NCBI GenBank assembly: GCA_002358555.1
Contig: DEPC01000115.1
Coordinates: 1 to 60,067, forward strand
DNA from: Hungatella sp. UBA3402
GTDB lineage: Bacteria > Bacillota > Clostridia > Lachnospirales > Lachnospiraceae
Reading direction: 5' to 3'
DNA: 60,067 nucleotides
A program made the position numbers and the translations under genes. This document shows, in pieces, positions 34,635 to 42,941 of the stretch (positions within the stretch are counted from its first letter, which is position 1; the number at the start of each line of letters is the position of its first letter). The notes beneath the pieces are model-generated. The model saw only the letters and a list, made by a program, of their open reading frames with translations, did no database searches and had not been told where the DNA came from.

Positions 34635-35781
34635 AGGGAACCTCCCAGGGAAAAATTTGAATGTCCTTTGTCTGTTTAAGTTGGATGTTCTCTCCAGGTC
34701 TGAAAGGGAGAATCCACTGAGAACCAGGACTTTGAGCACAGAGTTTTCTATAGGCTTCAAGTAAAGAAGAACGCTGTTGAGGAGAAACAAGAATATACAG
34801 CCAAGCATAATTATGATAAGAGCTATTATGCAAGGAGAGAGAGGATTGAAAAATCTCTTCCAAAATTTGCTCCATAGCAGGCTGAGAAGGAGATTCTATA
34901 TCAATCCGCGTCAGCATCTCCATAATTGTTCTGCCATGTGCCATACCAGCTCCAGCTTCCAGATATCCCCATGTTTTGCTTAAACAGTCTATGCCATTGG
35001 TACAAAGAGATACAGAAATTCCCTCTTTCATCAGCATCTGACTGTAAGAACCACATAGACGGATTGCTTCTTCTGTCAAAGCCTCGTCTTTCCAGATTCG
35101 GTCAGAAGTTACATCTAACAAAAACATTACCTGCCAGGAAGAAGTTGGGGCATAGACATTAACCTTTAAATTTCCAGTTCGTGCACTAGCTTTCCAGTTG
35201 ATACTGCGATAAGGGTCATAAGACTCATAGGAACGTACAGATTGAATTTCAAATGGGTCTGGAAGCAATGCCTGTTGTGCGAGAACCTGTCCCATAAGAC
35301 TGCGAAGAGGAACCTGTAATCTTGGAAAACTGACAGAACACGGATAGACATATAAACTTGTATCTGCTGGCCGAGAGGTGACAAAATGACCGGAGAAAAA
35401 CAGGTCATAGCTGACCATCTGCAGTTCAGAGATAGAATAGTAGCCTCTCTTTGTACAAACAAACTCTAAATTTCGACGAATTTCCTGCCATGGCATACAG
35501 GAAAAAATATCGCTTCGGTAATTGTTATCTGTAATTTTAAAATTATTGGAAGATGTAAATACCAAATATTTACCCATCTGAAATTTTACATGGAGCACAA
35601 TCAAAGGGAGGAACTTAGCATTGGAAATAGTCTCCTTTAAAATGGCATGTTCTCCTTCCACAGCATGTTGACGGTCAAACTCCAAAGTAGCAGTAAGTCC
35701 CCAAGTCCAAAGGGAATGATAGAAAACGCCTTGGAGAATCCAAAGGAGAAAAGCAAAAACAGCAATGACAAACAGTTTCAT
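34612..35781 (-). CDS. DUF58 domain protein
   Basis: About 389 residues with one or two N-terminal membrane helices (LFVIAVFAFLLWILQGVFYH). A beta-rich middle region reads RREGYYS-like (here CTKRGYYSISELQMVSYDLF). The DUF58 core motif (SYESYDPYRSINWKASARTGNLKVN) begins a von Willebrand A-like fold (QVMFLLDVTSD). These proteins work with MoxR ATPases in envelope or maturation processes. Its ATG overlaps the moxR stop in the ATGA arrangement, so they are translated together; it overlaps the next gene by 23 bases. A TTG five codons earlier is inside the moxR frame and is rejected. Confidence 0.88.
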   Translation of the reverse strand: MKLFVIAVFAFLLWILQGVFYHSLWTWGLTATLEFDRQHAVEGEHAILKETISNAKFLPLIVLHVKFQMGKYLVFTSSNNFKITDNNYRSDIFSCMPWQEIRRNLEFVCTKRGYYSISELQMVSYDLFFSGHFVTSRPADTSLYVYPCSVSFPRLQVPLRSLMGQVLAQQALLPDPFEIQSVRSYESYDPYRSINWKASARTGNLKVNVYAPTSSWQVMFLLDVTSDRIWKDEALTEEAIRLCGSYSQMLMKEGISVSLCTNGIDCLSKTWGYLEAGAGMAHGRTIMEMLTRIDIESPSQPAMEQILEEIFQSSLSLHNSSYHNYAWLYILVSPQQRSSLLEAYRKLCAQSPGSQWILPFRPGENIQLKQTKDIQIFPWEVPYDHSKAI

Positions 35782-36809
35782 ACATATTGTCTCCAATCTT
35801 CTGTAGGGAGAGGGACTCTGGTCAGCAGATGTTCTATGATTTCTTGATTAGAATTGTGGCTGCCAAAGGTGCTGGCTGTCGTTAGACGGTGAGCCAGAAC
35901 AGGAATAGTCAAAGTTTTTAAATCCTCTGGAACTACATAGTTCCTCCTTTGTACTAGCGCATAGGCACGAACTGCCCGATAAAAACTTATCGTGCTCCGA
36001 GGACTGGCACCGCTTAAAATCTGGCTATCGTTTCTGGTAGCCTGAACGAGGTCTATCAGATAATCTTTCAGAACAGGATGTACATAAATCTGAGAAGCAG
36101 CCTGTTTTAAGAGGATTAAATCATTCCTATTGCAGACAGATGTTAGATTTTGCAGCGGATTATCGGTTCCAAATCTTTCTAAAATGGCTAATTCCTCAGA
36201 TTTATTGGGATATCCCATAGAAATCTGCATAAGAAAACGGTCAAGTTGTGCCTCTGGCAAGGGATAAGTTCCAGCAGTCTCCACAGGATTTTGGGTGGCA
36301 ATGACAAAAAATGGTTGATTTAACAGATAGGTTTTTCCGTCAATTGTAACCTGACGCTCTTCCATAGCTTCCAGAAGACTGGATTGGGTTCTGGGGGTAG
36401 CGCGGTTAATCTCGTCAGCCAGAAGAATCTGAGTAAATACTGGACCTTTCTGAAAGACAAATTCACTTTCCTTTTGATTAAAGTAGTTTAAACCTGTGAC
36501 ATCAGAAGGAAGAAGGTCAGGGGTGAACTGAATTCTGGAAAACTCTAAATCTAAGCTTTTTGATAATGCCTTGGCAAGCATGGTTTTTCCTGTACCTGGG
36601 ACATCTTCTAAAAGTACATGCCCATCCGCTAAGAGGGCAGTCAGCAGAAGGTCAATCGTATTTTCCCTTCCTACAATGACATGAGAAATATTGGCTTTGA
36701 TTCGGTCAATCTGTTCATAGATAGATTCCTGGGATAAAAGGATATCTTGAGATGTAGTCTTGGAACGAACAGATGGTTCGTTTTCTGTGTTTGGAATATT
36801 AGGATTCAT
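35778..36809 (-). CDS. MoxR family AAA+ ATPase
   Basis: 343 residues. Walker A is GTGKTMLAK in LEDVPGTGKT, Walker B is LLADEINRATPRTQ, and sensor 1 is ATQNPVETAGTYPLPEAQLDRF, all characteristic of MoxR. It is a chaperone-like ATPase acting on the VWA-type DUF58 partner. It begins a three-gene minus-strand operon (moxR, DUF58, DUF4129-like). The first 20 residues are polar and variable; AAAGGAA precedes the ATG. Confidence 0.94.
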   Translation of the reverse strand: MNPNIPNTENEPSVRSKTTSQDILLSQESIYEQIDRIKANISHVIVGRENTIDLLLTALLADGHVLLEDVPGTGKTMLAKALSKSLDLEFSRIQFTPDLLPSDVTGLNYFNQKESEFVFQKGPVFTQILLADEINRATPRTQSSLLEAMEERQVTIDGKTYLLNQPFFVIATQNPVETAGTYPLPEAQLDRFLMQISMGYPNKSEELAILERFGTDNPLQNLTSVCNRNDLILLKQAASQIYVHPVLKDYLIDLVQATRNDSQILSGASPRSTISFYRAVRAYALVQRRNYVVPEDLKTLTIPVLAHRLTTASTFGSHNSNQEIIEHLLTRVPLPTEDWRQYV

Positions 36810-36915
36810 GGTAAATAATTCCTTTCTGGTAGCTATCCTTGGTTTTGAAGGGGAAGGATAAAGTTGTTCTCAATACCAACAGTATAGCACAAATCTCTGC
36901 TTTTAGTAATCTTAA

Positions 36916-36951
36916 CTCATTGTGCCAGTTAAAATTTGTAGCAAGAAGTAA
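36916..36951. repeat. copy of a repeat terminus
   Basis: CTCATTGTGCCAGTTAAAATTTG and the following bases match the left end of the element at 59797 with four differences in 36 bases. The inverted partner terminus is not visible nearby, so this is a truncated copy. Confidence 0.7.
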
Positions 36952-36981
36952 CTTCAACTATTACAATTCAAATAGATATAA

Positions 36982-37062
36982 AAAAGACTGCTGCACAAAA
37001 CCCTCAAGACATATCATAAAACCTTGTCATGATAGCTATGGATTTCGTGTAGCAGTCTTTTA
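36982..37062 (-). terminator. terminator of the DUF1540 gene (bidirectional form)
   Basis: AAAAGACTGCTGCACAAAACCC (left arm, from 36982) and GGATTTCGTGTAGCAGTCTTTT (right arm, to 37062) are inverted repeats with few mismatches. The minus-strand reading ends in a run of T. It separates the DUF1540 gene from moxR. Confidence 0.75.
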
Positions 37063-37125
37063 AACTTTCTCTATAGCAAAAATAAAATTTTTTCTACCTG
37101 AAAGTTTCTCTCAATACAACTTTTC

Positions 37126-37440
37126 CTATCGCATCTGGAAAGTAGCACATTCTGTATGGCTGGCATCAGAAGCGCCATCTCCGGCAATACCGATATGCTC
37201 TGCCTCACAATGTCTGTCCCTGTTATATACACAGTTTACTGCTTCGCAGTCAACCTCTAAACGGCTTTCTGGTGTCTTAAACAGGTTATGGAATGCTCCG
37301 TCCTTGTTCTCATCAAAGCTTCCGCAGCAGGTATCGCAGCAATCTTTTGCCTTGCTTCCGTCTACGATAATCGCCTGCTTGCAGCAATGATTATCTGAGT
37401 TGTGAAGACAGTTCTTTACATTACAATCCAGTTTGGTCAT
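37126..37440 (-). CDS. DUF1540 domain protein
   Basis: 104 residues containing two copies of the DUF1540 cysteine motif, near the N-terminus (LDCNVKNCLHNSDNHCCKQAI) and near the C-terminus (VDCEAVNCVYNRDRHCEAEH). Additional cysteines lie between (CCDTCCGSF). This looks like a small metal-binding protein, common in spore-forming Clostridia, of unknown function. GGAGG lies eight bases ahead of the ATG at 37440; the longer frame to 37536 has no ribosome site. Confidence 0.9.
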   Translation of the reverse strand: MTKLDCNVKNCLHNSDNHCCKQAIIVDGSKAKDCCDTCCGSFDENKDGAFHNLFKTPESRLEVDCEAVNCVYNRDRHCEAEHIGIAGDGASDASHTECATFQMR

Positions 37441-37566
37441 GATAGTTTCCTCCAAAACATGATTTTTTGCCTCCAATCCAACAATGATTGGTCTGTGAAC
37501 TTTCACAGATAGGCTTACAATCATATCATGCCCCAAATACCAGAAAATTATTTGATAAAAATTTTC

Positions 37567-38952
37567 TTAATTTTCGCTCAAATATTCATGAATTCCTTTT
37601 GCCCCTGCACGGCCTGCTTCCATAGCAAGAATGACTGTGGCAGCACCAGTCACCGCATCTCCTCCTGCAAAGACCCCATCCCTGCTTGTCTTACCAGTGG
37701 ACTCCTCTGCAACAATACATTTCCTATGGTTTACTTCCAATCCTTCTGTCGTGCTGGAAATCAAGGGGTTAGGGGAAGTTCCCAGAGACATAATCACAGT
37801 ATCTACTTCAATCGTAAATTCGGAACCTTCCACTGGCACTGGTCTTCTTCTTCCAGAAGCATCGGGTTCTCCAAGCTCCATGCGGATGCATCGCATCCCT
37901 TTTACCCAGCCATTTTCATCAGTCAGAATTTCCACTGGATTGGTGAGAAGATTAAAAATAATTCCCTCTTCTTTGGCATGATGTACTTCTTCTACTCTAG
38001 CTGGAAGTTCTGCTTCACTTCTTCGGTATACGATATGTACTTCTGCTCCTAAGCGCAGGGCAGTTCTGGCAGCGTCCATAGCCACATTACCACCACCTAC
38101 AACAGCTACCTTCTTTCCTGCTGCAATAGGGGTATCATAATCATCACGGAAAGCCTTCATCAAATTGCTTCTGGTCAGATATTCATTGGCAGAAAATACT
38201 CCATTGGCATTCTCCCCAGGAATCCCCATAAACATAGGAAGACCAGCGCCAGAACCGATAAACACGGCGTCAAATCCCTCTTCTTCCAAGAGCTGGTCAA
38301 TGGTTACAGACTTTCCTACGATTACATTTGTCTCAATGGTTACTCCCAGCTTCTTTACATTCTCAATCTCTGGTTTCACCACATCTTCCTTGGGAAGACG
38401 GAATTCAGGAATACCATAAATCAGGACCCCTCCTGGCTCGTGGAGTGCCTCGAAAATCGTCACTTCATATCCAAGCTTTGCCAAATCTCCGGCACAGGTC
38501 AGACCTGAAGGGCCAGAGCCAATAACAGCAACCCTTTTTCCATTGGTAGTCTCTGGTGCTTCTGGCACAAAACCATGTTCTCTGGACCAGTCAGCTACAA
38601 AACGTTCCAGTTTTCCGATAGAAATAGGTTCTCCCTTGATGCCACGGATACATTTTCCTTCGCATTGGCTTTCTTGCGGACATACTCGGCCGCAAACTGC
38701 TGGAAGGGCAGAGGATTTTGCTATCACTTTCGCAGCTTCCTCAAAATTGCCTTCTTCCACTTCTTTGATAAATCCTGGAATATCAATAGATACTGGACAG
38801 CCACTCATACATTTGGCGTTTTTACACTTTAAACATCTGGAAGCCTCTTCTACAGCTTCATCTTTATTATAACCCAGGCAGACTTCCTCAAAATTGGTTG
38901 CTCTTACCTTTGGGTCTTGTTCACGGACTGGAACTTTCTTTAACACATCCAT
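37567..38952 (-). CDS. nfnB: NADH-dependent ferredoxin:NADP oxidoreductase subunit NfnB (often annotated gltA)
   Basis: 461 residues. N-terminal [4Fe-4S] cysteines (CLKCKNAKCMSGCPVSIDIPGF; CGRVCPQESQCEGKC), an FAD site (VAVIGSGPSGLTCAGDLA) and an NADPH site (VAVVGGGNVAMDAARTALRLGAE). These are shared with the glutamate synthase small subunit, so databases often call it gltA/gltD. Here it is fused by a TAATG junction to an NfnA-type gene with no glutamate synthase large subunit nearby, the arrangement of the electron-bifurcating Nfn complex. It would balance NADH, NADPH and ferredoxin in fermentation. Confidence 0.9.
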   Translation of the reverse strand: MDVLKKVPVREQDPKVRATNFEEVCLGYNKDEAVEEASRCLKCKNAKCMSGCPVSIDIPGFIKEVEEGNFEEAAKVIAKSSALPAVCGRVCPQESQCEGKCIRGIKGEPISIGKLERFVADWSREHGFVPEAPETTNGKRVAVIGSGPSGLTCAGDLAKLGYEVTIFEALHEPGGVLIYGIPEFRLPKEDVVKPEIENVKKLGVTIETNVIVGKSVTIDQLLEEEGFDAVFIGSGAGLPMFMGIPGENANGVFSANEYLTRSNLMKAFRDDYDTPIAAGKKVAVVGGGNVAMDAARTALRLGAEVHIVYRRSEAELPARVEEVHHAKEEGIIFNLLTNPVEILTDENGWVKGMRCIRMELGEPDASGRRRPVPVEGSEFTIEVDTVIMSLGTSPNPLISSTTEGLEVNHRKCIVAEESTGKTSRDGVFAGGDAVTGAATVILAMEAGRAGAKGIHEYLSEN

Positions 38953-39842
38953 TATTCGTCACCTCCGCAATGTCCGCATCCGCCATGATGGGTATTTCCT
39001 TCCTTTAATTTCAGCATAGCTCTGCCTTCTTGGGTCTTATACATCTGTTGTCGTTTCATTGCCTCGTCAAAATTGACCAGATGGCCGTCAAACTCAGGGC
39101 CATCCACACATGCAAACTTTACTTCATCTCCCACCGTAAGACGGCAGGCACCACACATACCTGTTCCATCCACCATGATAGGATTCATGCTGACAATCGT
39201 GGGGATGCCAAGTTCCTTTGTCAAAAGACTTACAAATTTCATCATAATCATGGGGCCAATGGCTACACAGACATCATAATGATTGCCCTGGTTTTGTACT
39301 AAGTCTTTTACCACCTCAGTCACCATACCTTTTCGCATATAGGAACCATCATCTGTGGTAATATACAGATTCCCTGCCACAGCTTTCATCTGCTCCTCTA
39401 GAATCAGTAAATCCTTTGTCTTGGCTCCTATAATAACATCTGCATCAATTCCATGATTCTTCAGCCATTTTACCTGGGGATACACTGGCGCAGCTCCCAC
39501 GCCTCCTGCCACAAAGAGCATCTTTTTTTCTTTTAAAGTTTCAAGATTCTCATGAACAAACTCGGATGGTCTTCCCAAAGGACCTACAAAATCCTGGAAT
39601 TCATCTCCAACTTTTAAACAAGCCATCTTTTCAGTACTTGCTCCCACAATTTGGAATACAATGGTCACAACCCCTGCCTCTCGGTCATAATCACAGATAG
39701 TCAGAGGAATCCTCTCGCCTGCCTCATCTGTCTTTACAATCACAAATTCTCCTGGTTTGCAGGCTCTGGCCACTCTAGGAGCTTTTACATCCATCAAGTA
39801 AATCTTATCTGCCAGCAGCTCTGCCTTAACAATTTTGTACAT
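38952..39842 (-). CDS. nfnA: NfnA subunit (sulfide/dihydroorotate dehydrogenase-like FAD/NAD-binding)
   Basis: 296 residues of the ferredoxin-NADP reductase type. FAD-binding segment IPLTICDYD, NAD-binding region LFVAGGVGAAPVYPQVKWL, and a cysteine set for the [2Fe-2S] cluster (GTGMCGACRLTVGDEVKFACVDG). The C-terminus is His/Gly/Cys-rich (HHGGCGHCGG). It pairs with the next gene as NfnAB: NADH and reduced ferredoxin together reduce NADP. A good sigma-A promoter is located 120 bases upstream. The alternative, a DHOD electron-transfer subunit, is less likely because no pyrD adjoins. Confidence 0.9.
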   Translation of the reverse strand: MYKIVKAELLADKIYLMDVKAPRVARACKPGEFVIVKTDEAGERIPLTICDYDREAGVVTIVFQIVGASTEKMACLKVGDEFQDFVGPLGRPSEFVHENLETLKEKKMLFVAGGVGAAPVYPQVKWLKNHGIDADVIIGAKTKDLLILEEQMKAVAGNLYITTDDGSYMRKGMVTEVVKDLVQNQGNHYDVCVAIGPMIMMKFVSLLTKELGIPTIVSMNPIMVDGTGMCGACRLTVGDEVKFACVDGPEFDGHLVNFDEAMKRQQMYKTQEGRAMLKLKEGNTHHGGCGHCGGDE

Positions 39843-39957
39843 CTAATTCCTCCTCTAATCCTTTTTCAAAACAATAACCAAGCCCCTTTCTTGCCAACCG
39901 GAAATCCTGGTTAGAAACCCTTCTTAAATTTATAGCTTTCTTAACAACCCTGGACTA

Positions 39958-39986
39958 ATTATGATATATTCATATAGAATTGTCAA
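39958..39986 (-). promoter_or_regulatory. sigma-A promoter of the nfnAB operon
   Basis: On the minus strand a perfect TTGACA (39981-39986) is 17 bases before CATAAT (39958-39963). It is placed about 115 bases ahead of the nfnA start. The remaining spacer 39987-40304 is AT-rich and shows no gene. Confidence 0.7.
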
Positions 39987-40304
39987 TGTCTGTTTCATAC
40001 CAGAAAGCTTATTTTATAGGGTATATCATAATGGTTATAAGGATATGAACTATGAAAATATAAAAATCCATTGGCATGAGAACTTAAAAAGAGTTATACT
40101 TAACTAAAAGTTATTTCAGATATAGTTTAATCAAAATAAAGGCAGCTCCTCTGCCACTTTGTTATGTAACAGACTAATGACAAGAAAAAAGTCTTAAACT
40201 GATAATTTATTATTTAGGAAGAAAAACTTTAGGGGAGTGTAAAAAATTGAGAGATTTGTATTTTTTAGATGAGAATAAAGTTAGCGAATTAAGCAGAAGG
40301 GAAT

Positions 40305-41219
40305 ATGAAATTTATGAAGATTATGGATGCTCATGTACATTTAGTACAATATATTGCGGGAACAGGTGCTGGAGGAGAACTGCGCTTTGTAGGGAATGGT
40401 ATGGCTCAGTATGCTTCAGGAGAACAGTTTTTGATGTTGCCTGAAGAATTTTCAGATGGTATTGTGACTGCAGAAGATATCCTTAAAAAAATGGACGAAA
40501 ATAATGTAGAAAGGACTGTGTTACTTCAAGGAAATTATTTTGGCTTTCAAAATTTATATTCTATGGAGGCAGCTAAAAAATATCCCAACCGATTCAAAGC
40601 TGCTGCCTCTTATGACCCATTTTGCAGAAAAAAAGAACAGATACGAAAGCATCTGTTTGAAGAATTAGGATTTGAGATTGTAAAATTTGAAGTGAGTACA
40701 GGGGCTAGCCTTATGAGTAATCATAGAACGATTCCCCTTGATGGAGAACTTATGGAGGGTGAATATCGCTATGCAGACGAACATAACCTGATATTTGTCA
40801 TTGATATTGGAAAATGCGGTAGCGAAAGCTGGCAGGTGGAACAGCTTAGAAATGCCATTCTTTGTCATCCCAGCATGAAGTTTGTGGTTTGTCATCTTTT
40901 GGCGGTTTCTATGAAACATGAAGATAAACTGATAACAGGTTTAAAAAGATTGTCTTTGCCCAATGTGTGGTTTGACCTTGCAGCACTTCCTCATAATTGT
41001 GGTCCAGACAATTATCCTTATCCCAATGCAGTTCGGTATTTACATCATGGGATTGAGATTGCAGGAGCAGACAAGCTGCTGTTTGGCTCAGATATCCCTT
41101 CTGTGCTTAAAGAGGATAGTTATACCCATTTGATTCAGTACATTACAGAGAACGAAAAATTTACGCAAGAAGAAAAAGAAATGATTATGTATAGGAACGC
41201 AGAGGCTGTGTATTTTTGA
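40305..41219 (+). CDS. amidohydrolase family protein (PF04909 type)
   Basis: 304 residues with a TIM-barrel metal-dependent hydrolase fold. The HxH motif is at residues 10-12 (IMDAHVHL). A conserved histidine is in FVVCHLLAVS and the terminal aspartate is in LLFGSDIPSV. These fit the amidohydrolase_2 group (decarboxylases, lactonases). It has no signal peptide. AAGGGA is close to the ATG. The substrate is not inferable, and it stands alone between an intergenic spacer and the infC operon leader. Confidence 0.8.
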   Translation: MKFMKIMDAHVHLVQYIAGTGAGGELRFVGNGMAQYASGEQFLMLPEEFSDGIVTAEDILKKMDENNVERTVLLQGNYFGFQNLYSMEAAKKYPNRFKAAASYDPFCRKKEQIRKHLFEELGFEIVKFEVSTGASLMSNHRTIPLDGELMEGEYRYADEHNLIFVIDIGKCGSESWQVEQLRNAILCHPSMKFVVCHLLAVSMKHEDKLITGLKRLSLPNVWFDLAALPHNCGPDNYPYPNAVRYLHHGIEIAGADKLLFGSDIPSVLKEDSYTHLIQYITENEKFTQEEKEMIMYRNAEAVYF

Positions 41220-41238
41220 AAAAATTTAGGAAACCATT

Positions 41239-41267
41239 TGACAAATACAAGAAATTGTGGTAAAGTA
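41239..41267 (+). promoter_or_regulatory. promoter of the infC-rpmI-rplT operon
   Basis: TTGACA (41239-41244), 17-base spacer, TAAAGT (41262-41267). It is followed by a 190-base leader. Confidence 0.6.
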
Positions 41268-41457
41268 TAGTCCGGTTATAAAAATAGCTGGCAGGAAAGT
41301 AGGTTATCCACCTCACCTCGGCACGAGTAAGTGACCCAGGTTTATAATTTAAGTTACATAGCAGGGAGTGCTGTGTCCTTGGATGGTGGATAGAATAATT
41401 CTATCTACTTTTTTATTGCAAATTCCCATAACACATCACATATGGAGGTGCACGACA
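41268..41457 (+). promoter_or_regulatory. infC operon leader with attenuator-type terminator
   Basis: The untranslated leader is long and able to fold. GTGGATAGAAT (41386-41396) and ATTCTATCTAC (41398-41408) form an 11-pair hairpin with a T-run after it, a rho-independent terminator placed 50 bases before infC. Upstream sequence (GTTATCCACCTCACC ... GGTGG at 41386-area) can pair alternatively with the terminator arm. This fits autogenous attenuation by L20 or a related mechanism, known from other Firmicutes; the exact ligand is inference. Confidence 0.6.
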
Positions 41458-41964
41458 ATTAGCGAGTTAATGATTAACGAACAGATCAGGGATAAGGAAG
41501 TCCGACTGATTGGTGAGAATGGAGAGCAGCTTGGCATTATGTCTTCCAGAGAAGCCATGCAGCTGGCAAGAGAAGCAGAACTGGATCTGGTAAAGATTGC
41601 TCCCACAGCTAAACCGCCAGTTTGTAAGATTATTGATTACGGCAAATACCGTTATGAACAAGCGAGAAAAGAAAAGGAAGCAAAGAAGAAGCAGAAGGTC
41701 ATCGAGATAAAAGAAGTCCGTTTATCTCCCAATATTGATACCAACGATTTGAACACCAAGACCAGTGCAGCACGCAAATTCCTGGAAAAAGGTGATAAGG
41801 TAAAGGTGACACTGCGTTTTCGCGGTCGTGAGATGGCACATATGTCAAAGTCCAGGCATATTTTGGATGATTTTGCCAATGCATTATCTGACATTGCCGT
41901 GATTGATAAGCCATCTAAAGTGGAGGGAAGAAGCATGGTAATGTTTTTAACTGCAAAACGTTAA
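41458..41964 (+). CDS. infC: translation initiation factor IF-3
   Basis: 168 residues, complete: SELMINEQIRDKEVRLIGENG at the start, the linker (KYRYEQARKEKEAKKKQK), and the C-terminal domain (VKVTLRFRGREMAHMSKS). The likely initiation codon is ATT at 41458, with GGAGG nine bases upstream. The first ATG in frame (41470) lies 21 bases from GGAGG, too far. A non-AUG start is a known autoregulatory feature of infC, since IF-3 rejects such codons. It heads the infC-rpmI-rplT operon behind an attenuator. Confidence 0.95.
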   Translation: MSELMINEQIRDKEVRLIGENGEQLGIMSSREAMQLAREAELDLVKIAPTAKPPVCKIIDYGKYRYEQARKEKEAKKKQKVIEIKEVRLSPNIDTNDLNTKTSAARKFLEKGDKVKVTLRFRGREMAHMSKSRHILDDFANALSDIAVIDKPSKVEGRSMVMFLTAKR

Positions 41965-42123
41965 AATAGATTCCAGGCAAAGTTGCCTCAAAAACCAAGC
42001 GTAAAACTAAAATTTAAGAAAGGAAAAGCTATTTAGATAAATCCTTAAACAAGCACAGTAAAGCAGATACGGATATATCTAGCATATGCATGTTTGTGTA
42101 TGTTTTAATAGCAGGAAACTACA

Positions 42124-42321
42124 ATGCCTAAAATGAAGACAAGCAGAGCTGCTGCAAAGCGTTTCAAAAAAACCGGAACAGGAAAGCTAGTAAGAAATAA
42201 AGCCTATAAATCTCACATCTTAACTAAGAAGTCTTCTAAGACAAAGAGAAATCTTAGAAAAGATATTGTTACTGATGCAAGCAACGCAAAAGTAATGAAG
42301 AAGATTTTACCATACTTATAA
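42124..42321 (+). CDS. rpmI: 50S ribosomal protein L35 (bL35)
   Basis: 65 residues, the family length. MPKMKTSRAAAKRFKKTGTGK at the start and SKTKRNLRKD near the middle are diagnostic. Basic throughout, cytoplasmic, part of the large subunit. The space between infC and rpmI (160 bases) contains no gene and may include additional leader structure. Confidence 0.97.
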   Translation: MPKMKTSRAAAKRFKKTGTGKLVRNKAYKSHILTKKSSKTKRNLRKDIVTDASNAKVMKKILPYL

Positions 42322-42352
42322 GATTTCAGACGTCTAGAAGGAGGAAGAAGCA

Positions 42353-42709
42353 ATGGCAAGAGTAAAAGGCGGTATGAACGCTAGAAAGAAACACAATAGA
42401 GTTTTAAAGATGGCTAAGGGCTACAGAGGAGCCCGTTCCAAACAGTATAGAATTGCTAAACAGTCTGTTATGAGAGCTTTAGCAAGTTCTTATGTAGGAA
42501 GAAAGCAGAGAAAGAGACAGTTTAGACAATTATGGATTGCTCGTATCAATGCTGCTGCTCGTATCAATGGTTTGTCTTACAGTCGGTTTATGTATGGCTT
42601 AAAGCTGGCTGGGGTTGAGATGAACAGAAAAGTATTGTCTGATATGGCAATCAATGATGCAGAAGGATTTGCAAAACTGGCTGCTTTGGCAAAAGAGAAG
42701 ATTGCTTAA
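42353..42709 (+). CDS. rplT: 50S ribosomal protein L20 (bL20)
   Basis: 118 residues: MARVKGGMNARKKHNRVLKMA, GYRGARSKQYRIAKQ and RKRQFRQLWIARINAA are invariant L20 parts. It assembles early in the 50S subunit and in Firmicutes represses its own operon through the leader. GGAGGAAG stands eight bases ahead of the ATG. It is 31 bases after rpmI. Confidence 0.98.
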   Translation: MARVKGGMNARKKHNRVLKMAKGYRGARSKQYRIAKQSVMRALASSYVGRKQRKRQFRQLWIARINAAARINGLSYSRFMYGLKLAGVEMNRKVLSDMAINDAEGFAKLAALAKEKIA

Positions 42710-42770
42710 TAGAGATAAGATAGAGAAAAGAGGATGCCTGAAGGTATCACCTTAATAAAGAGATTTTTTA

Positions 42771-42870
42771 GGGGCTGTTGCAAAATAACGGATTTATATA
42801 ATATATAGTATGAGTATTTGGAATATCACATCTATATATTGTAGAATGATAGTATTTTGCAACAGCTCTT
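42771..42870. mobile_element. 100-bp MITE with 17-bp terminal inverted repeats
   Basis: GGGGCTGTTGCAAAATA (42771-42787) and TATTTTGCAACAGCTCT (42853-42869) are inverted repeats differing at two positions. The interior is AT-rich and has no gene. The left half recurs at 3918-3960 and a shorter piece at 59771-59790. Such ends resemble those of larger insertion sequences that could move it in trans. Confidence 0.75.
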
Positions 42871-42941
42871 TTTGCTGTTGGAAATTTTAAATAAATGATG
42901 CAAACAAAGGTTAAATTATTTTTACGGAGGGTAACAATGAT

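Noticed and set aside
34635..34808. Longer N-terminus of the DUF4129-like protein
   Set aside because: It lies within the DUF58 gene on the same strand in another frame, and GGGAGG marks the ATG at 34634.
40247..40444. 65-codon frame ahead of the amidohydrolase
   Set aside because: It overlaps the amidohydrolase start in another frame and gives no sensible protein.
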